From NCBI GenBank assembly GCA_023807065.1, contig JAJJLU010000340.1, positions 32,070-96,069 on the forward strand: a DNA stretch of 64,000 bases, given 5' to 3'. The position numbers and the translations under genes were made by a program. Source of the stretch: Isotricha intestinalis (lineage: Eukaryota; Ciliophora; Litostomatea; Vestibuliferida; Isotrichidae). Below the pieces are notes generated by a model. The model was given only the letters and a program-made list of their open reading frames with translations. It made no database searches and was not told where the DNA came from. Below are positions 48,130-58,491 of this stretch, piece after piece. Within the stretch, counting starts at the first letter, position 1, and every line of letters starts with the position of its first letter.

Positions 48130-49083
48130 ATGGAAGAAAACGAAGATGGTCCAACCCAAGAAGAAATAACAGAATTAGCAAATTTAGCTCAAAGATTCAA
48201 TAATGCAATATTTAAAAAGCCAATAGATGAAAAAGAAATTACTTTTATTTTAACAAAAACTTCAAATGATGAAAGGCAAGTGATAAAAGCATGTTATGAA
48301 AAAATGTTTGGAACAAATATAGAAGTAGATATAAAAGAAACTTTAAGTTCAAAATTAAAAGATTTATGTATAATAATGTTTGATGCACCTTATGAATATG
48401 ATGCAAAAGAACTCAATAGAGCATTTCATTCTTTTCTGACTGATCATAATATTATTTGTGAAATAATTGCTTCTAGACCAAAATGGATGTTAGATTTAAT
48501 TAATGAAACTTATGGTAAATTATACAAGAAAAATTTAATTGAAGAAATTAAAAAAGAAACAAGTGGAAAATATAAAAATTTTTTATTAAGTTTATTAACC
48601 AATGAAAGAAGGAAAAAAAACATATTATCACATGAAGAAGCAAAAAGAATAGTGAAAGAAATGAAAAACAAAAAACCAAAAAATTGGGGAAATGATGAAG
48701 AATTATTTACAGAATATTTTGTGAAACCATCAAGAGCAGATTTAATATTATTATGTAGAACATATAAAGAATTAAATAATATAGATTTATATGATGAAGT
48801 AAATAAGAATGTTTCAGGAACATGTAGAAAATTAATGAAAGCTGTATTATATTCAACAATTACTCCAGGTGAATGGTATGCCAAAAAAGCTTTTAGAGCC
48901 GTAGAAGGATTAGGAACCGATACTAATACTCTTAATAGAGTTGTTGTTGGAAGAGCTGAAATTGATATGGATTATATTAGAGATTATTATTATATGAATA
49001 GGAAAGTCGATTTATTTAATGATATTAAGGAAGATACTAGTGGGGCTTATGGGAAGATTCTTTCTGATTTAGTTGGGCATTAA
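48130..49083 (+). CDS. Annexin with four repeats
   Basis: 317 residues, four annexin repeats of about 70-75 residues with a short N-terminus. Repeat I begins around FNNAIFKKPIDEKEITFILT, II around YEYDAKELNRAFHSFLTDHN, III around KNWGNDEELFTEYFVKPSRA, and IV carries KAFRAVEGLGTDTNTLNRVV followed by GRAEIDMDYIRDYY. Repeat IV keeps a canonical type II Ca2+ site (GLGTD) and the (R/G)xxxD pattern. Repeats I-III have lost GxGT, so Ca2+-dependent membrane binding would rest on one site. Annexins bind acidic phospholipids and act in exocytosis and repair. The next gene's start lies 73 bases downstream on the same strand. Confidence 0.87.
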   Translation: MEENEDGPTQEEITELANLAQRFNNAIFKKPIDEKEITFILTKTSNDERQVIKACYEKMFGTNIEVDIKETLSSKLKDLCIIMFDAPYEYDAKELNRAFHSFLTDHNIICEIIASRPKWMLDLINETYGKLYKKNLIEEIKKETSGKYKNFLLSLLTNERRKKNILSHEEAKRIVKEMKNKKPKNWGNDEELFTEYFVKPSRADLILLCRTYKELNNIDLYDEVNKNVSGTCRKLMKAVLYSTITPGEWYAKKAFRAVEGLGTDTNTLNRVVVGRAEIDMDYIRDYYYMNRKVDLFNDIKEDTSGAYGKILSDLVGH

Positions 49084-49156
49084 TTTTTTTTACTTTTTTA
49101 AATTATATTTAAAACTTTTTTTTAATTTTTATTTAGTTTTTTACTATTATTTTTTA

Positions 49157-52100
49157 ATGGATGATAAAAATATATCTAATAGTGAATCTGGGATTATATC
49201 TAGTAATTCGGATATTTTCGAAGAATTTGAATTTTGCATTTGTGAGGGGTTTTTAAATTTAATAAATGATAACAATAAAATTAAAGAGTTAAGATCAATT
49301 GAAGAAAAAGAAAATTATATTTTACAAATAACGAAAGAAATTAAACTTTCAAAAGTAACAAATTTAAGTGTTTCATTATATATATATCTTCATTATATAT
49401 TAAAAGAAATTGCAAGTAAAAAAGAAGAGATAAATTCAATAACTGAAAATAATATTCTAAAATTTATCTGTGATAATAAAGAAAAATTTAATAATCCTTT
49501 TGATTATTTTGATATAATCAATTATATCACAGAAAAAAAAATAAAACTTTTAGAAGGGCAAAATTCATCATCTTTAAAAATATCAATAAAAAACAAAAAT
49601 GAAACAACTTTAGATGAATTATTATCTAATTCATCAGATTCTTCTTTAATATTAAATTATAAGTTAATTTCAATTTGTATGAAATCAAAAGGTAAATTAG
49701 ATTTATTGTTAAAATCACTTCTAATATATTTATTAACAAAAAATGAAAAATTAAAAAACTTATCCCAAGAATTAATAGATATTATTTTTAAACCAAAATA
49801 TCCTTCTTTTACTCAAGAAATTTATATGGAATATGTAAACAAATTTACAATGACAGATGATAGTATAAATTATTTAGATATTTTGAAAAAAGAAATACAA
49901 CCAATGATAGATTATTTTCTGACAATAAGAGATGAAAACAGTTTATTTTATATTGAAAAACTCTTAATTCAATTAATTGGTAGCGTTAATAAAGAAATCA
50001 GTATAGAAGCAGTAATTTTATTAAATGCTTTATATGATGGTGATTTGTTTCAAATTCCTTCTCCTTTTAAACCTATTGTAATTTATTCTAATGAAGAAAA
50101 AGAAATAAAATTTAATTTAAAGTTAGAAGATAATTATGATTATTTTTTATATATTATTGCACCATCTCAAGGAATTAATTCTGAATCAAATTATAATTAT
50201 ATTTATATTGAAAATAATTCAGATTTACTATTTAATTTTGGGAAATATTCAAAAAGCGGTTTTTATGACTTTATTCTAATAAAATTTTCAAAACAAAATT
50301 TTTCATATGAAAAAATAATAGAAACTGGAAGTAGATATATAGTTCAACATAATGAAGTAAAATCAATGAATTTTCATTCATTATATGTAGATTTAGTTAA
50401 TAGTAGATATGAATTAGAAAGAAACAAAATTTTACATAGAGGAACATTTCAAGATTTAATTTTTGAATTATATAAATTAAATAATTCAGGAATAAATTCA
50501 TTATATATTTTAGGAGCTCTAGAAAGAGATAATTATATAAATGATTCAACATCACCTTTTGCAATTGTAAACCGTTCAAAAATATCTCAATTATTAGGAG
50601 GAGAAGAGCAATTTATTAAATTAATGGAAAAAGCATCAGAATTAAAAATGAATATTATAATAGATTTATTAACAAGAATAAGTTCATCACGTTACCATAA
50701 AAAATACAAAGATTTAGAATTAAAATATATTGATAATTCAGGTAAAATTCAAATATTATATGGATGTGAAGGTGACTCAATAAATTATGATGATAATATG
50801 ATGATGAATTACAGAGATATTAGAGCTTGGAATTTATTAGTTAGTGATACTTTAGAATTAATTAAAAAATATAAAATTAATGGAGTTCATTTAGATAATG
50901 TTCAATCATGGCCAAATTTATATAAAGTAAATCATGATGAAATGCTCAGAGAAGATGTAGATGAAGATTATACAAGAAGATATACAAATTATGAAATATT
51001 AAATGGTATTATTGTTCAACCAAATGAAGAATGTGGTTATTGGACTGATTTTAAATTTAGATCTGCACAACAATTTTATCCAAATCCCCTCTTAATTAAA
51101 TTAACTAGGAAAATTTGGTCAAAATATCCTGATTTTATTTTTATAGGAGAATGTAATGATAATAGTGAAAGATATTTAGGAAGACAATACGCTCTTGCAA
51201 ATTCAGGTGTAATTCCCCATTTATATCTTCTTCCTAAAATAATATGTAAAGCATATAATAAAACATTTGAAAAAGATATTTTTAAAGGATTTGCCAAGTA
51301 TTTAAAATCTGAAACAAATATAACAAAAATGTTTAAACATTTTTATGAATATTGTGAAAAACATATGCCTTTAAATTGCATTACTATGTTATCTTCTGGT
51401 GGTGATATGTGGCCTTATCCTGCTTTACTTTTTGGTAAAGGTAATTGGCCTTATATAACTGCTTTATTCACTTTATATGGTATTCCTATGACTTTTATGA
51501 ATGAAAGTAAAGGTGAACTTAATAGATTTAAAATGTGCTCTGTTTTTGAATGCCAAAATAATAATTATAATGATAATATTAATGAAGTTGATATTCAAAA
51601 TAATTTACAAAATAAAAAAGGTAAGTCTAAATCTTTCATGAATTTAAAAATTAAATATAAAGAAAATCAAAATGATGGTTTAACTTCTTCTAATTCAAGT
51701 AGAGATTTAAGGAAATTTTCTAAAGCTGAAATTGATATTGGCTCTGAAACTGATGATGTTATAAAGGATATTGGAAATGAATTACAAAATATCCCTATTC
51801 ATTATGAAAAAATGAGGAAAATGAGAAATAAACATAATTCACTTAAATTTGGTAAAATATATTTTATTAATAATGGTGGAAATGAGAAAGTTTTATCTTT
51901 TTGTAGAGTAGATAAAGAAAATAATGAAATTGCAGTAATTAATATTAATTTTGGACATACTACAGAAACAATTGGAATTGATTTAAGTGTTATTGCAGAA
52001 GAATATCAAAATATGGATATAAATACAATGTGTCAAATTGAAGATTGGGACAATTCTAATAATTTAACAAATAAAAATTATTATTTTTTATCAGAAGTTC

Positions 52101-54484
52101 TTTCACCATATAATCCACATTTTATTTCAATTCTTCCCTATTCAAGTACTATATTTGGATTTTCAATTGTAGAACCATTTAATCCAGAATTATATCAAAA
52201 AGTTTTTATAAATTCATTAAGTGAATTATGTAAATGTATGAAAAGTAATAAATTTGAAAATTTAGATGCTTTCCAAATTTCATCTCAATTAGATTATCTT
52301 TTAAAAAACAAATTACCTTTAAGTGAATTCACAAAATGGTTCAACGAAATTCAAACTGTGTTAACAAAAAACAATTTAAAATACGAAGATTATTTTAATC
52401 ATTTAAAATGTATATCAACAAATACAAATAATAGTACAGAATACTTCAAATATATTCATAAAATAAATCTTTTACCTCAAATTTCTTTTTCAAAATATCC
52501 TAAAGTTCCCTTATATACAGATGTAATTGCAAAAAGTAATAAATATGGTCCAATTTGTTTTATTACTCCTGAATTAGGAAGATGGTCAACTGTTGGAGGA
52601 TTAGGAGTTATGGTTGATGAATTAACTACTTGTTTAAGTAAATTAGGTCAAGATATTTATATTGTTACTCCTTATTATCATAAAAATAGAAAAGGACAAG
52701 TTGATTATTTATTAGATGATGCTTCTGGGTTTATTCATTTAAATGATTTCGAAGTTAAAATTGATAAAAGTTATAAATTTGAAATTTATTTTGGGAAAGT
52801 TAATGGAGTAAAATTATATTTTATGCATAATGAAGAAGTTTTTCCTTCTCCTTATGCTGATGGTGATTTTCAATTTACTTTAAGAGAAATTGTATTAATG
52901 GGAAAAGCATCATTGGAATTATTATGTAATATAAGAGTAATACCTTCATTAATAGTAACAAATGATTGGTTTACTGGTTTAACCCCAGGTTATGGGAAAG
53001 GGGGACATTTTGGTGAAGCTTTCAATTATACTACATTCTTTCATATTTGCCATAATTTAGAAGAAGCTTATGAAGGTAGATTATATATTCCTTTATTTTG
53101 TAATGATACTTTTAATTATATTCATCAATTAGATGTTAATTGGATTATTGATCCTTCTTGGCAAAAAAAAGTGATTAATTCTAGTAGATGTGCTCTATTA
53201 AAAAGTGATCAATGGGGTACAGTAAGTAAAAGTTATATGGCTGATTTATTAAGTAGTTCTCCTTTGAAAAATATTATGAAAATGCATAAATGTCCTTTTG
53301 GTTATCCAAATGGAATTTTTAAGAAAAATAGAATTGAAAAAATAAAAGAAATGATAGTTAAAGTATTAAATGAAGATAATATCAAAAAAGATATTAATGA
53401 TATTGATATATTTGATATAGAATTACGTAAAAAATGCAAGGAAAAAATTCAAAAAAAATACTTTAAATTCTCTTCTTTGGATGATTCGATTCCCGTGTTT
53501 AGTTTTGTAGGTCGTTTAACTCAACAAAAGGGTGTTCTCTTAATTTTACAAACAGCAGAAAAAATAATTAAAAATTATAAAATTCAAATAATAGTAGGAG
53601 GAATGGCAAATTTGAAAGATCCTTATTGTGTACAATGTATAGAAATAATAAATAATTTATTATTAAAATATCCTAAAAATTTTTGGGCAGCACCAAGTGA
53701 ATTTTTCACTGATGGAACATTAATAAATTATGGAAGTGATTTTGGTTTAATGCCAAGTTCATTTGAACCAGGTGGAATAGTTCAACATGAATTTTTCATT
53801 GGAGGAACTCCAGTTTTAGCTTATAAAACTGGTGGATTAAAAGATAGTGTATTTGAATATGATTATGATAATCATTCTGGTAATGGTATTATATTTGATA
53901 TTTATGATACTGATAATTTATATAATGCTGAAGTTAGAGCCATTAAATTATATAAATCTAAAAAAGACTTTGAATTATGTAGAAAAAATGCTTTTAATAG
54001 TGCTATTGATGTTATGGATGTTGCTAAAGCTTGGGGAAAGGAATTTTATAGATTAAAGGGAAAAACTTTTTGTGATTATAATGATGTTGATAAAGAAGTT
54101 TTAGAATTTAATAAGGATTTAGATAGACAAACTGAGATTTTTAATAATGAAATGAAAGATTATGATATTAATACTTATATATTTAATTCTAAAGAATTGA
54201 AACCTAAAGTTGAAGAAGATGTTAATTTATATCCTATTACTTTTATTTATTTACCTGAAATTGGAAAAAAAATTTTAACTGTTGAAGTTTCTGGGGCTTG
54301 GGATAATTGGCAAGAAAAAACTAATTTAATTTATGATCCTTTAAATTTCAGATGGAGAGTTAAAATCAATTTAAAAAGAGGAAAATATTTATATAAATAT
54401 ATCATTAATGATGAATGGGTAGTGAATAAAAATGAAAAAATGATTAAAGAAGGAAATATTACCAATAATGAAGTAGAAGTGTAA
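49157..54484 (+). CDS. Starch/glycogen synthase: helical N-terminus, GH13-like domain, GT5 synthase, C-terminal starch-binding domain
   Basis: 1775 residues from Met 49157; an ORF starting at 49073 overlaps the annexin stop and adds only a hydrophobic leader, so it is rejected. Residues 1-300 are helical and unrecognised. Residues about 300-420 look like a beta-sandwich. Residues 440-800 are GH13-like: INGVHLDNVQSWP with D580 as the putative nucleophile, and FIFIGECND with E665 as the putative acid. A Ser/Asn-rich insert (about 805-890) follows. Residues 1130-1600 are GT5: FITPELGRWSTVGGLG, NDWFTGLTPGYGKGGHFG, GRLTQQKGVLLILQ, PSSFEPGGIVQHEFFIGGTP. The KxGGL lysine is Thr (T1145). The C-terminal 85 residues (VSGAWDNWQEK, KYLYKYIINDEWVVN) match CBM48/AMPK-type binding domains. 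The enzyme makes alpha-1,4-glucan from a nucleotide-sugar donor; the GH13 part may trim or transfer glucan. Confidence 0.85.
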   Translation: MDDKNISNSESGIISSNSDIFEEFEFCICEGFLNLINDNNKIKELRSIEEKENYILQITKEIKLSKVTNLSVSLYIYLHYILKEIASKKEEINSITENNILKFICDNKEKFNNPFDYFDIINYITEKKIKLLEGQNSSSLKISIKNKNETTLDELLSNSSDSSLILNYKLISICMKSKGKLDLLLKSLLIYLLTKNEKLKNLSQELIDIIFKPKYPSFTQEIYMEYVNKFTMTDDSINYLDILKKEIQPMIDYFLTIRDENSLFYIEKLLIQLIGSVNKEISIEAVILLNALYDGDLFQIPSPFKPIVIYSNEEKEIKFNLKLEDNYDYFLYIIAPSQGINSESNYNYIYIENNSDLLFNFGKYSKSGFYDFILIKFSKQNFSYEKIIETGSRYIVQHNEVKSMNFHSLYVDLVNSRYELERNKILHRGTFQDLIFELYKLNNSGINSLYILGALERDNYINDSTSPFAIVNRSKISQLLGGEEQFIKLMEKASELKMNIIIDLLTRISSSRYHKKYKDLELKYIDNSGKIQILYGCEGDSINYDDNMMMNYRDIRAWNLLVSDTLELIKKYKINGVHLDNVQSWPNLYKVNHDEMLREDVDEDYTRRYTNYEILNGIIVQPNEECGYWTDFKFRSAQQFYPNPLLIKLTRKIWSKYPDFIFIGECNDNSERYLGRQYALANSGVIPHLYLLPKIICKAYNKTFEKDIFKGFAKYLKSETNITKMFKHFYEYCEKHMPLNCITMLSSGGDMWPYPALLFGKGNWPYITALFTLYGIPMTFMNESKGELNRFKMCSVFECQNNNYNDNINEVDIQNNLQNKKGKSKSFMNLKIKYKENQNDGLTSSNSSRDLRKFSKAEIDIGSETDDVIKDIGNELQNIPIHYEKMRKMRNKHNSLKFGKIYFINNGGNEKVLSFCRVDKENNEIAVININFGHTTETIGIDLSVIAEEYQNMDINTMCQIEDWDNSNNLTNKNYYFLSEVLSPYNPHFISILPYSSTIFGFSIVEPFNPELYQKVFINSLSELCKCMKSNKFENLDAFQISSQLDYLLKNKLPLSEFTKWFNEIQTVLTKNNLKYEDYFNHLKCISTNTNNSTEYFKYIHKINLLPQISFSKYPKVPLYTDVIAKSNKYGPICFITPELGRWSTVGGLGVMVDELTTCLSKLGQDIYIVTPYYHKNRKGQVDYLLDDASGFIHLNDFEVKIDKSYKFEIYFGKVNGVKLYFMHNEEVFPSPYADGDFQFTLREIVLMGKASLELLCNIRVIPSLIVTNDWFTGLTPGYGKGGHFGEAFNYTTFFHICHNLEEAYEGRLYIPLFCNDTFNYIHQLDVNWIIDPSWQKKVINSSRCALLKSDQWGTVSKSYMADLLSSSPLKNIMKMHKCPFGYPNGIFKKNRIEKIKEMIVKVLNEDNIKKDINDIDIFDIELRKKCKEKIQKKYFKFSSLDDSIPVFSFVGRLTQQKGVLLILQTAEKIIKNYKIQIIVGGMANLKDPYCVQCIEIINNLLLKYPKNFWAAPSEFFTDGTLINYGSDFGLMPSSFEPGGIVQHEFFIGGTPVLAYKTGGLKDSVFEYDYDNHSGNGIIFDIYDTDNLYNAEVRAIKLYKSKKDFELCRKNAFNSAIDVMDVAKAWGKEFYRLKGKTFCDYNDVDKEVLEFNKDLDRQTEIFNNEMKDYDINTYIFNSKELKPKVEEDVNLYPITFIYLPEIGKKILTVEVSGAWDNWQEKTNLIYDPLNFRWRVKINLKRGKYLYKYIINDEWVVNKNEKMIKEGNITNNEVEV

Positions 54485-54629
54485 TTTTGTGATTTTTTGT
54501 TTATTATAAAATATAATAAAAAATTTAGGTCTTAATGTTTTAAATAAATTTTTAAAAAGAATCAAGTAATTAATATTATTATTTTGATTAATATAAATTT
54601 AATATAATTAACTAAATTAAATTTTATTA

Positions 54630-55304
54630 TTAATAATATGTATGTCCTTTCCCTTCAATAAATTTTGGACTTAAAAAAATTAGGATAATCCATAAAAAAA
54701 ATATTATATTACCTAAAATCCCTCTAGGAGCAAAATTTGCAGTCATAATAAATGCCCAAAGAATAATAAAAACAATAGGAATTGAATAAATATAATATAC
54801 ATCCCAAATTGAAATTATTAAACTTAATATTCCTAAAATTGCAATTAAAGTACAATAAGGGATAATATCATCCATTTCTTTATCGATTTCTTCTTCAGTT
54901 TTACCTTTTAAAGGAAGATAAAAAGAAATATAACAAATAATCATAATTACCATAAAGAAAAAAATACCAGAAAAAATTTCATAAAGTTTGTCAACTTTTT
55001 CATTAAAATATAAATTATAAAAAAAATTAGTATAATAAATGATAAAAATTGCTAAAAGAATAGAACATAAAGCAAAAATATAATGTGCTAACACTTCTAA
55101 ATATTTATACATTTTGTGGGCAAATATTTCTAATTTAGGTCTATCATCAATATCTTCATCATCATCAACTATATCAGAACCATTTTTCAATATATCTTTT
55201 ATAATTTTTTCATCAATCGGTCTTTCAGGATTTTTAATAGGATTATTTGGGTTTGAAAATTTTCTTAAAGTTTCATCTTTTAAATGACTTAATTCATCAT
55301 CCAT
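54630..55304 (-). CDS. Four-helix membrane protein, possibly TMEM128-like
   Basis: 224 residues. An acidic cytosolic N-terminus of about 75 residues precedes four membrane helices in two pairs: LEVLAHYIFALCSILLAIFI followed by IYYTNFFYNL, IFFFMVIMIICYISFYLPL, then IPYCTLIAILGILSLIISIW and YSIPIVFIILWAFIMTANF. The YYxNFxxNL segment and the ALIP/PYCT-like third helix entrance remind me of TMEM128, but the similarity is weak. A short C-terminal helix and tail follow (IIFFLWIILIFLSPKFI). The function is unknown. Confidence 0.6.
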   Translation of the reverse strand: MDDELSHLKDETLRKFSNPNNPIKNPERPIDEKIIKDILKNGSDIVDDDEDIDDRPKLEIFAHKMYKYLEVLAHYIFALCSILLAIFIIYYTNFFYNLYFNEKVDKLYEIFSGIFFFMVIMIICYISFYLPLKGKTEEEIDKEMDDIIPYCTLIAILGILSLIISIWDVYYIYSIPIVFIILWAFIMTANFAPRGILGNIIFFLWIILIFLSPKFIEGKGHTYY

Positions 55305-55415
55305 AATATTAAAAATTAATTAATTAAATTAATTATTAAATACAAATTTTTTCAAGTTTTAAAAAAATAAAACTAAATTACAAAAAAAGATTATAATTTA
55401 AAGGTTTTTTATAAT

Positions 55416-56099
55416 TCAAATTAAAGGTTCTTCTAATCCTAAATTTTTTTTGCTCAAATTTTTATTATTATTTTCATCAAAAGGAATTATGAAAGATTTT
55501 TCCTCAACAATTTTAGTTAAATTTTTTTTCTTTATCATCCTAAATCCAAATAAAATTAATAAAAATAAAATAAATATAATTAAAAATATCATTATAAATT
55601 CTATTTTTTTTGAGTTTAATATTTTATTAGGGTCATAAGTAGCTTTAGTTCTTTTTATATTTCCTTCATCGATAATTCTTTTTTGCTCTTCTATAAATTG
55701 ATTTTCTCCATTAATAAAATCATCTATAAATTTTTTATTTTTATTGTAAAGTTCAACTAATCGGTAAAAATAATTAATTAATTTTTCAAAATAATCTTTT
55801 TGTTTTTTTGGAATTTTTTGAGATAAAATATTTAAAAAATCAGAAGTAATGTTTTGTAATTCTTTTGTCTGCTCTTCTATTGTTTTTAGATTTTCAATTT
55901 TATTTAAAGTATTTTGAACTACATTAAAATATTCTTTATTTTGAATATAAAAATCAAAATTAGTTATTTGAATTGTTAATATTAAACCTCTTATTGATGA
56001 TATTATTTGTTCTGTTAATGTTTTCCAATCTTCAATTTGTTGTTGTGTATAACCATTAACAATTGATAAAAAAATAATGAAAAGTATTTTTTTCATCAT
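55416..56099 (-). CDS. Type I membrane protein with helical ectodomain, unknown
   Basis: 227 residues. A signal peptide (MMKKILFIIFLSIVNGYT) precedes an all-helical ectodomain of about 140 residues with coiled-coil character (TLNKIENLKTIEEQTKEL). A strong membrane helix (IEFIMIFLIIFILFLLILFG) is followed by a basic stop-transfer (RMIKKKNLTK) and a 35-residue cytosolic tail ending LGLEEPLI. The acidic plus dileucine-like end (LEEPLI) could be a sorting signal. No family was recognised. The stop codon is TGA. Confidence 0.68.
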   Translation of the reverse strand: MMKKILFIIFLSIVNGYTQQQIEDWKTLTEQIISSIRGLILTIQITNFDFYIQNKEYFNVVQNTLNKIENLKTIEEQTKELQNITSDFLNILSQKIPKKQKDYFEKLINYFYRLVELYNKNKKFIDDFINGENQFIEEQKRIIDEGNIKRTKATYDPNKILNSKKIEFIMIFLIIFILFLLILFGFRMIKKKNLTKIVEEKSFIIPFDENNNKNLSKKNLGLEEPLI

Positions 56100-56439
56100 T
56101 TTTAAAATAAAAATAATGATTTTTAAATATTTTCTATTAAAGTCTGTTTTTCTTTTATTTATTTGTATTTATTATAAAAAATTTTACATAACTTGTTCTA
56201 AAATTAACAAAAATATATTACATGAAAAATAAAAGTACAGTATAAACACAAAACATTAATTAATTTAATGTTTCTTTTAATAAATATTAAAACTAGAAAA
56301 TCTTTTTGAAAAACATATTTACGATAGAATGAAACTAAATTAAGAATATTCTAATATAATTAATAAAAAATCTCCTAAATTATATTTTTAATCATCGAAT
56401 ATAAAATCCATCAAATCAAAAAAAATATATTTATTAAAA

Positions 56440-56973
56440 ATGCCATTATATTATCAAGTGGAAGCAATAATAGATAAAAGATTAAACAAAAAGGGAAAAC
56501 CAGAATATAAAATAAAATGGAAAGATTACCCTTTTGAAGAATGTTCCTGGGAACCTCTTTCTCATTTAAAAAATGTTATGATTATGGTTAAAGAATTTGA
56601 ACAAAATCATAATAAAGAAAGTTCAACAAGTTCAACTTGTGATACTTTTATTAAAAAAAAAAGAAATAAATCTAATTCTTTAAAAGATATAAATTTAGAA
56701 TTTATAAATGATAAAAAAATGAAAAAAAAATTCAAAAATTTAAAAGACATTTATCCTGAAGAAAAATATATAAAAGATACTTTGTTAAAAAAAATTTCAA
56801 ACATCAATTTTTCCAATGATTTTGATATTATTGATTTAGAAAAAATTAGGAATAATTATTTTGCTATTATTATGAATAAAATTCCTTACTTTTATATTCA
56901 AATTATCCCTTATGAAAAGATGAAAAAAGAGTTCCCAGAGAAATTAAAAATGTTTTTAGAAAATAATATGTAG
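56440..56973 (+). CDS. HP1-like chromodomain protein
   Basis: 177 residues. Residues 5-55 are a canonical chromodomain: YYQVEAIIDKRLNKKGKPEY then KIKWKDYPFEECSWEP, with the KW and Y residues placed for a methyl-lysine cage as in HP1. A basic linker follows. The C-terminal 60 residues (LEKIRNNYFAIIMNKIPYFY then IQIIPYEKMKKEFPEKLKMF) could be a divergent chromoshadow dimerisation domain. HP1 homologues bind H3K9/K27 methyl marks; in ciliates, chromodomain proteins (Pdd1-type) also act in programmed DNA elimination. Which role applies here cannot be told. The stop codon is TAG. Confidence 0.85.
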   Translation: MPLYYQVEAIIDKRLNKKGKPEYKIKWKDYPFEECSWEPLSHLKNVMIMVKEFEQNHNKESSTSSTCDTFIKKKRNKSNSLKDINLEFINDKKMKKKFKNLKDIYPEEKYIKDTLLKKISNINFSNDFDIIDLEKIRNNYFAIIMNKIPYFYIQIIPYEKMKKEFPEKLKMFLENNM

Positions 56974-58491
56974 ATTAATATCACTTTCAATTATATAAAG
57001 TATTTATATAGATATTTGATTTAGTTTTATTTTAATTGTATTATGTCTTTAAAAATAATCATTTAGTTTAAATAAAAATTATTTTCCATTGCTATGACAT
57101 TTACATACTATATCATTATTCCCCAAAAAAATAAAATTATTAAAAATGGAATATAAAAGACAAATATAATTAGAAAAAACAATAAAAAAATCATAGAAAA
57201 TAATTTTAAAAGGCTATTTTATTTTGAAAAGTAATCATAAAAATTTGAGAATCTCCAAAAATTTTTTTTGGTGGAAAATATTGAACAAGCATCAGAATAA
57301 AGATATGCATATCTTTTATTAAAATAATATCACTTCTAAACTAAATTCATTTAAATTTCTTTAAAAAATAAAAGGAATTTTTACCTTTCATCCTTTTATG
57401 AGTATCACCCTTACAAATATATTATTCTTTTAAATCTTAAGGTTTAATTTATTGATATAATAAATCATTTGTTGATCTTCTTCTTAAAATATTCATTATT
57501 TACGTTCAATTACAAAATTCAAATTTCAGATATCCAATATATTTAATATTTTTGTTCTATTTCTTTTACCACAAATTTTTTTACATAGAGTATTTTATGT
57601 TTTTATAATAATATTTTCATATAATATATTTAATGGGCATAATCTTTTAGATATATTAGTAAACTATTATTTCTAATGTTATTAATCTAAATTAATTCTT
57701 TTTATTTTTACTCCTATTTTTTTAATGATTGTTTTATAATTAACTAAATGGTTATCTATTAAATTACCTTTTTTTATTCTGAAAAATGTGGATATTATAT
57801 ATCTATATTTTCTAACTTCATTATTTTTTCATTCTATCCTAGCATATATTATAAAAAATTAAAGTATTAATGTATTGTAATTGAAAAACAATTTGAAAAA
57901 GAAATATTAATTATAATTGATACAATATATATTAAAAAGTGTAAAAAATAAATTAATTAATATATATATGATATAAATATGAAGCAAAATAATGATTCAT
58001 TCATTAATATTGGATATTATGATATAATTAGATATTAAAAAAAAGGGAAAGGATATTAAAATTTTGAAATGAAATTTCATATAATATTTAATATAACTTT
58101 TAATAGAAATTTATATAGTTTCAAAATACAGTTCCTGAATTATTATTTATTTCATTTTACTTTTTATTGTATTCTTTTATTCATTTAATTAATTTAAATC
58201 TTATTTTTAATATTATAAGAATTTATTACTAAAATTGATTCAATAATGTAAATTTTAAAAAATAAAAATAAAAATAAAAAATGCTAAAATTTTTTAAAAC
58301 TTTTGAATATATTTGAAAAATTAATAATTTAAAACAAATCAAAATAACATTTTTAATATAACTATAAACTTTAACAGATTCAATAATAAAAAAATCATAA
58401 AAAAACTAATGTAATATTTCATTTTAAAAATTCAAAAAATTATTTGGACTATTAAATGTAAAAATAATTATCACTTCAAATTATTTAAACT
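56974..58491. other. 1.5-kb AT-rich spacer with possible hydrophobic gene relic
   Basis: The largest gene-free stretch apart from 45-46.6 kb. On the plus strand near 57529-57675 a run reads as a hydrophobic, TM-like peptide (including LFLLPQIFLHRVFYVF), followed after stops by more TM-like runs to about 57860. These might be remains of a membrane-protein gene, but T-rich DNA produces such peptides by chance. No RNA gene or repeat was recognised. Confidence 0.35.

Noticed and set aside
48510..48884. 124-residue minus-strand ORF inside the annexin gene
   Set aside because: Antisense shadow; the plus-strand frame is a clear annexin.
49073..49156. N-terminal extension of the synthase gene (28 residues)
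   Set aside because: It overlaps the annexin stop and encodes a purely hydrophobic F/Y/L string typical of translated AT-rich leader. The Met at 49157 starts a normal protein.
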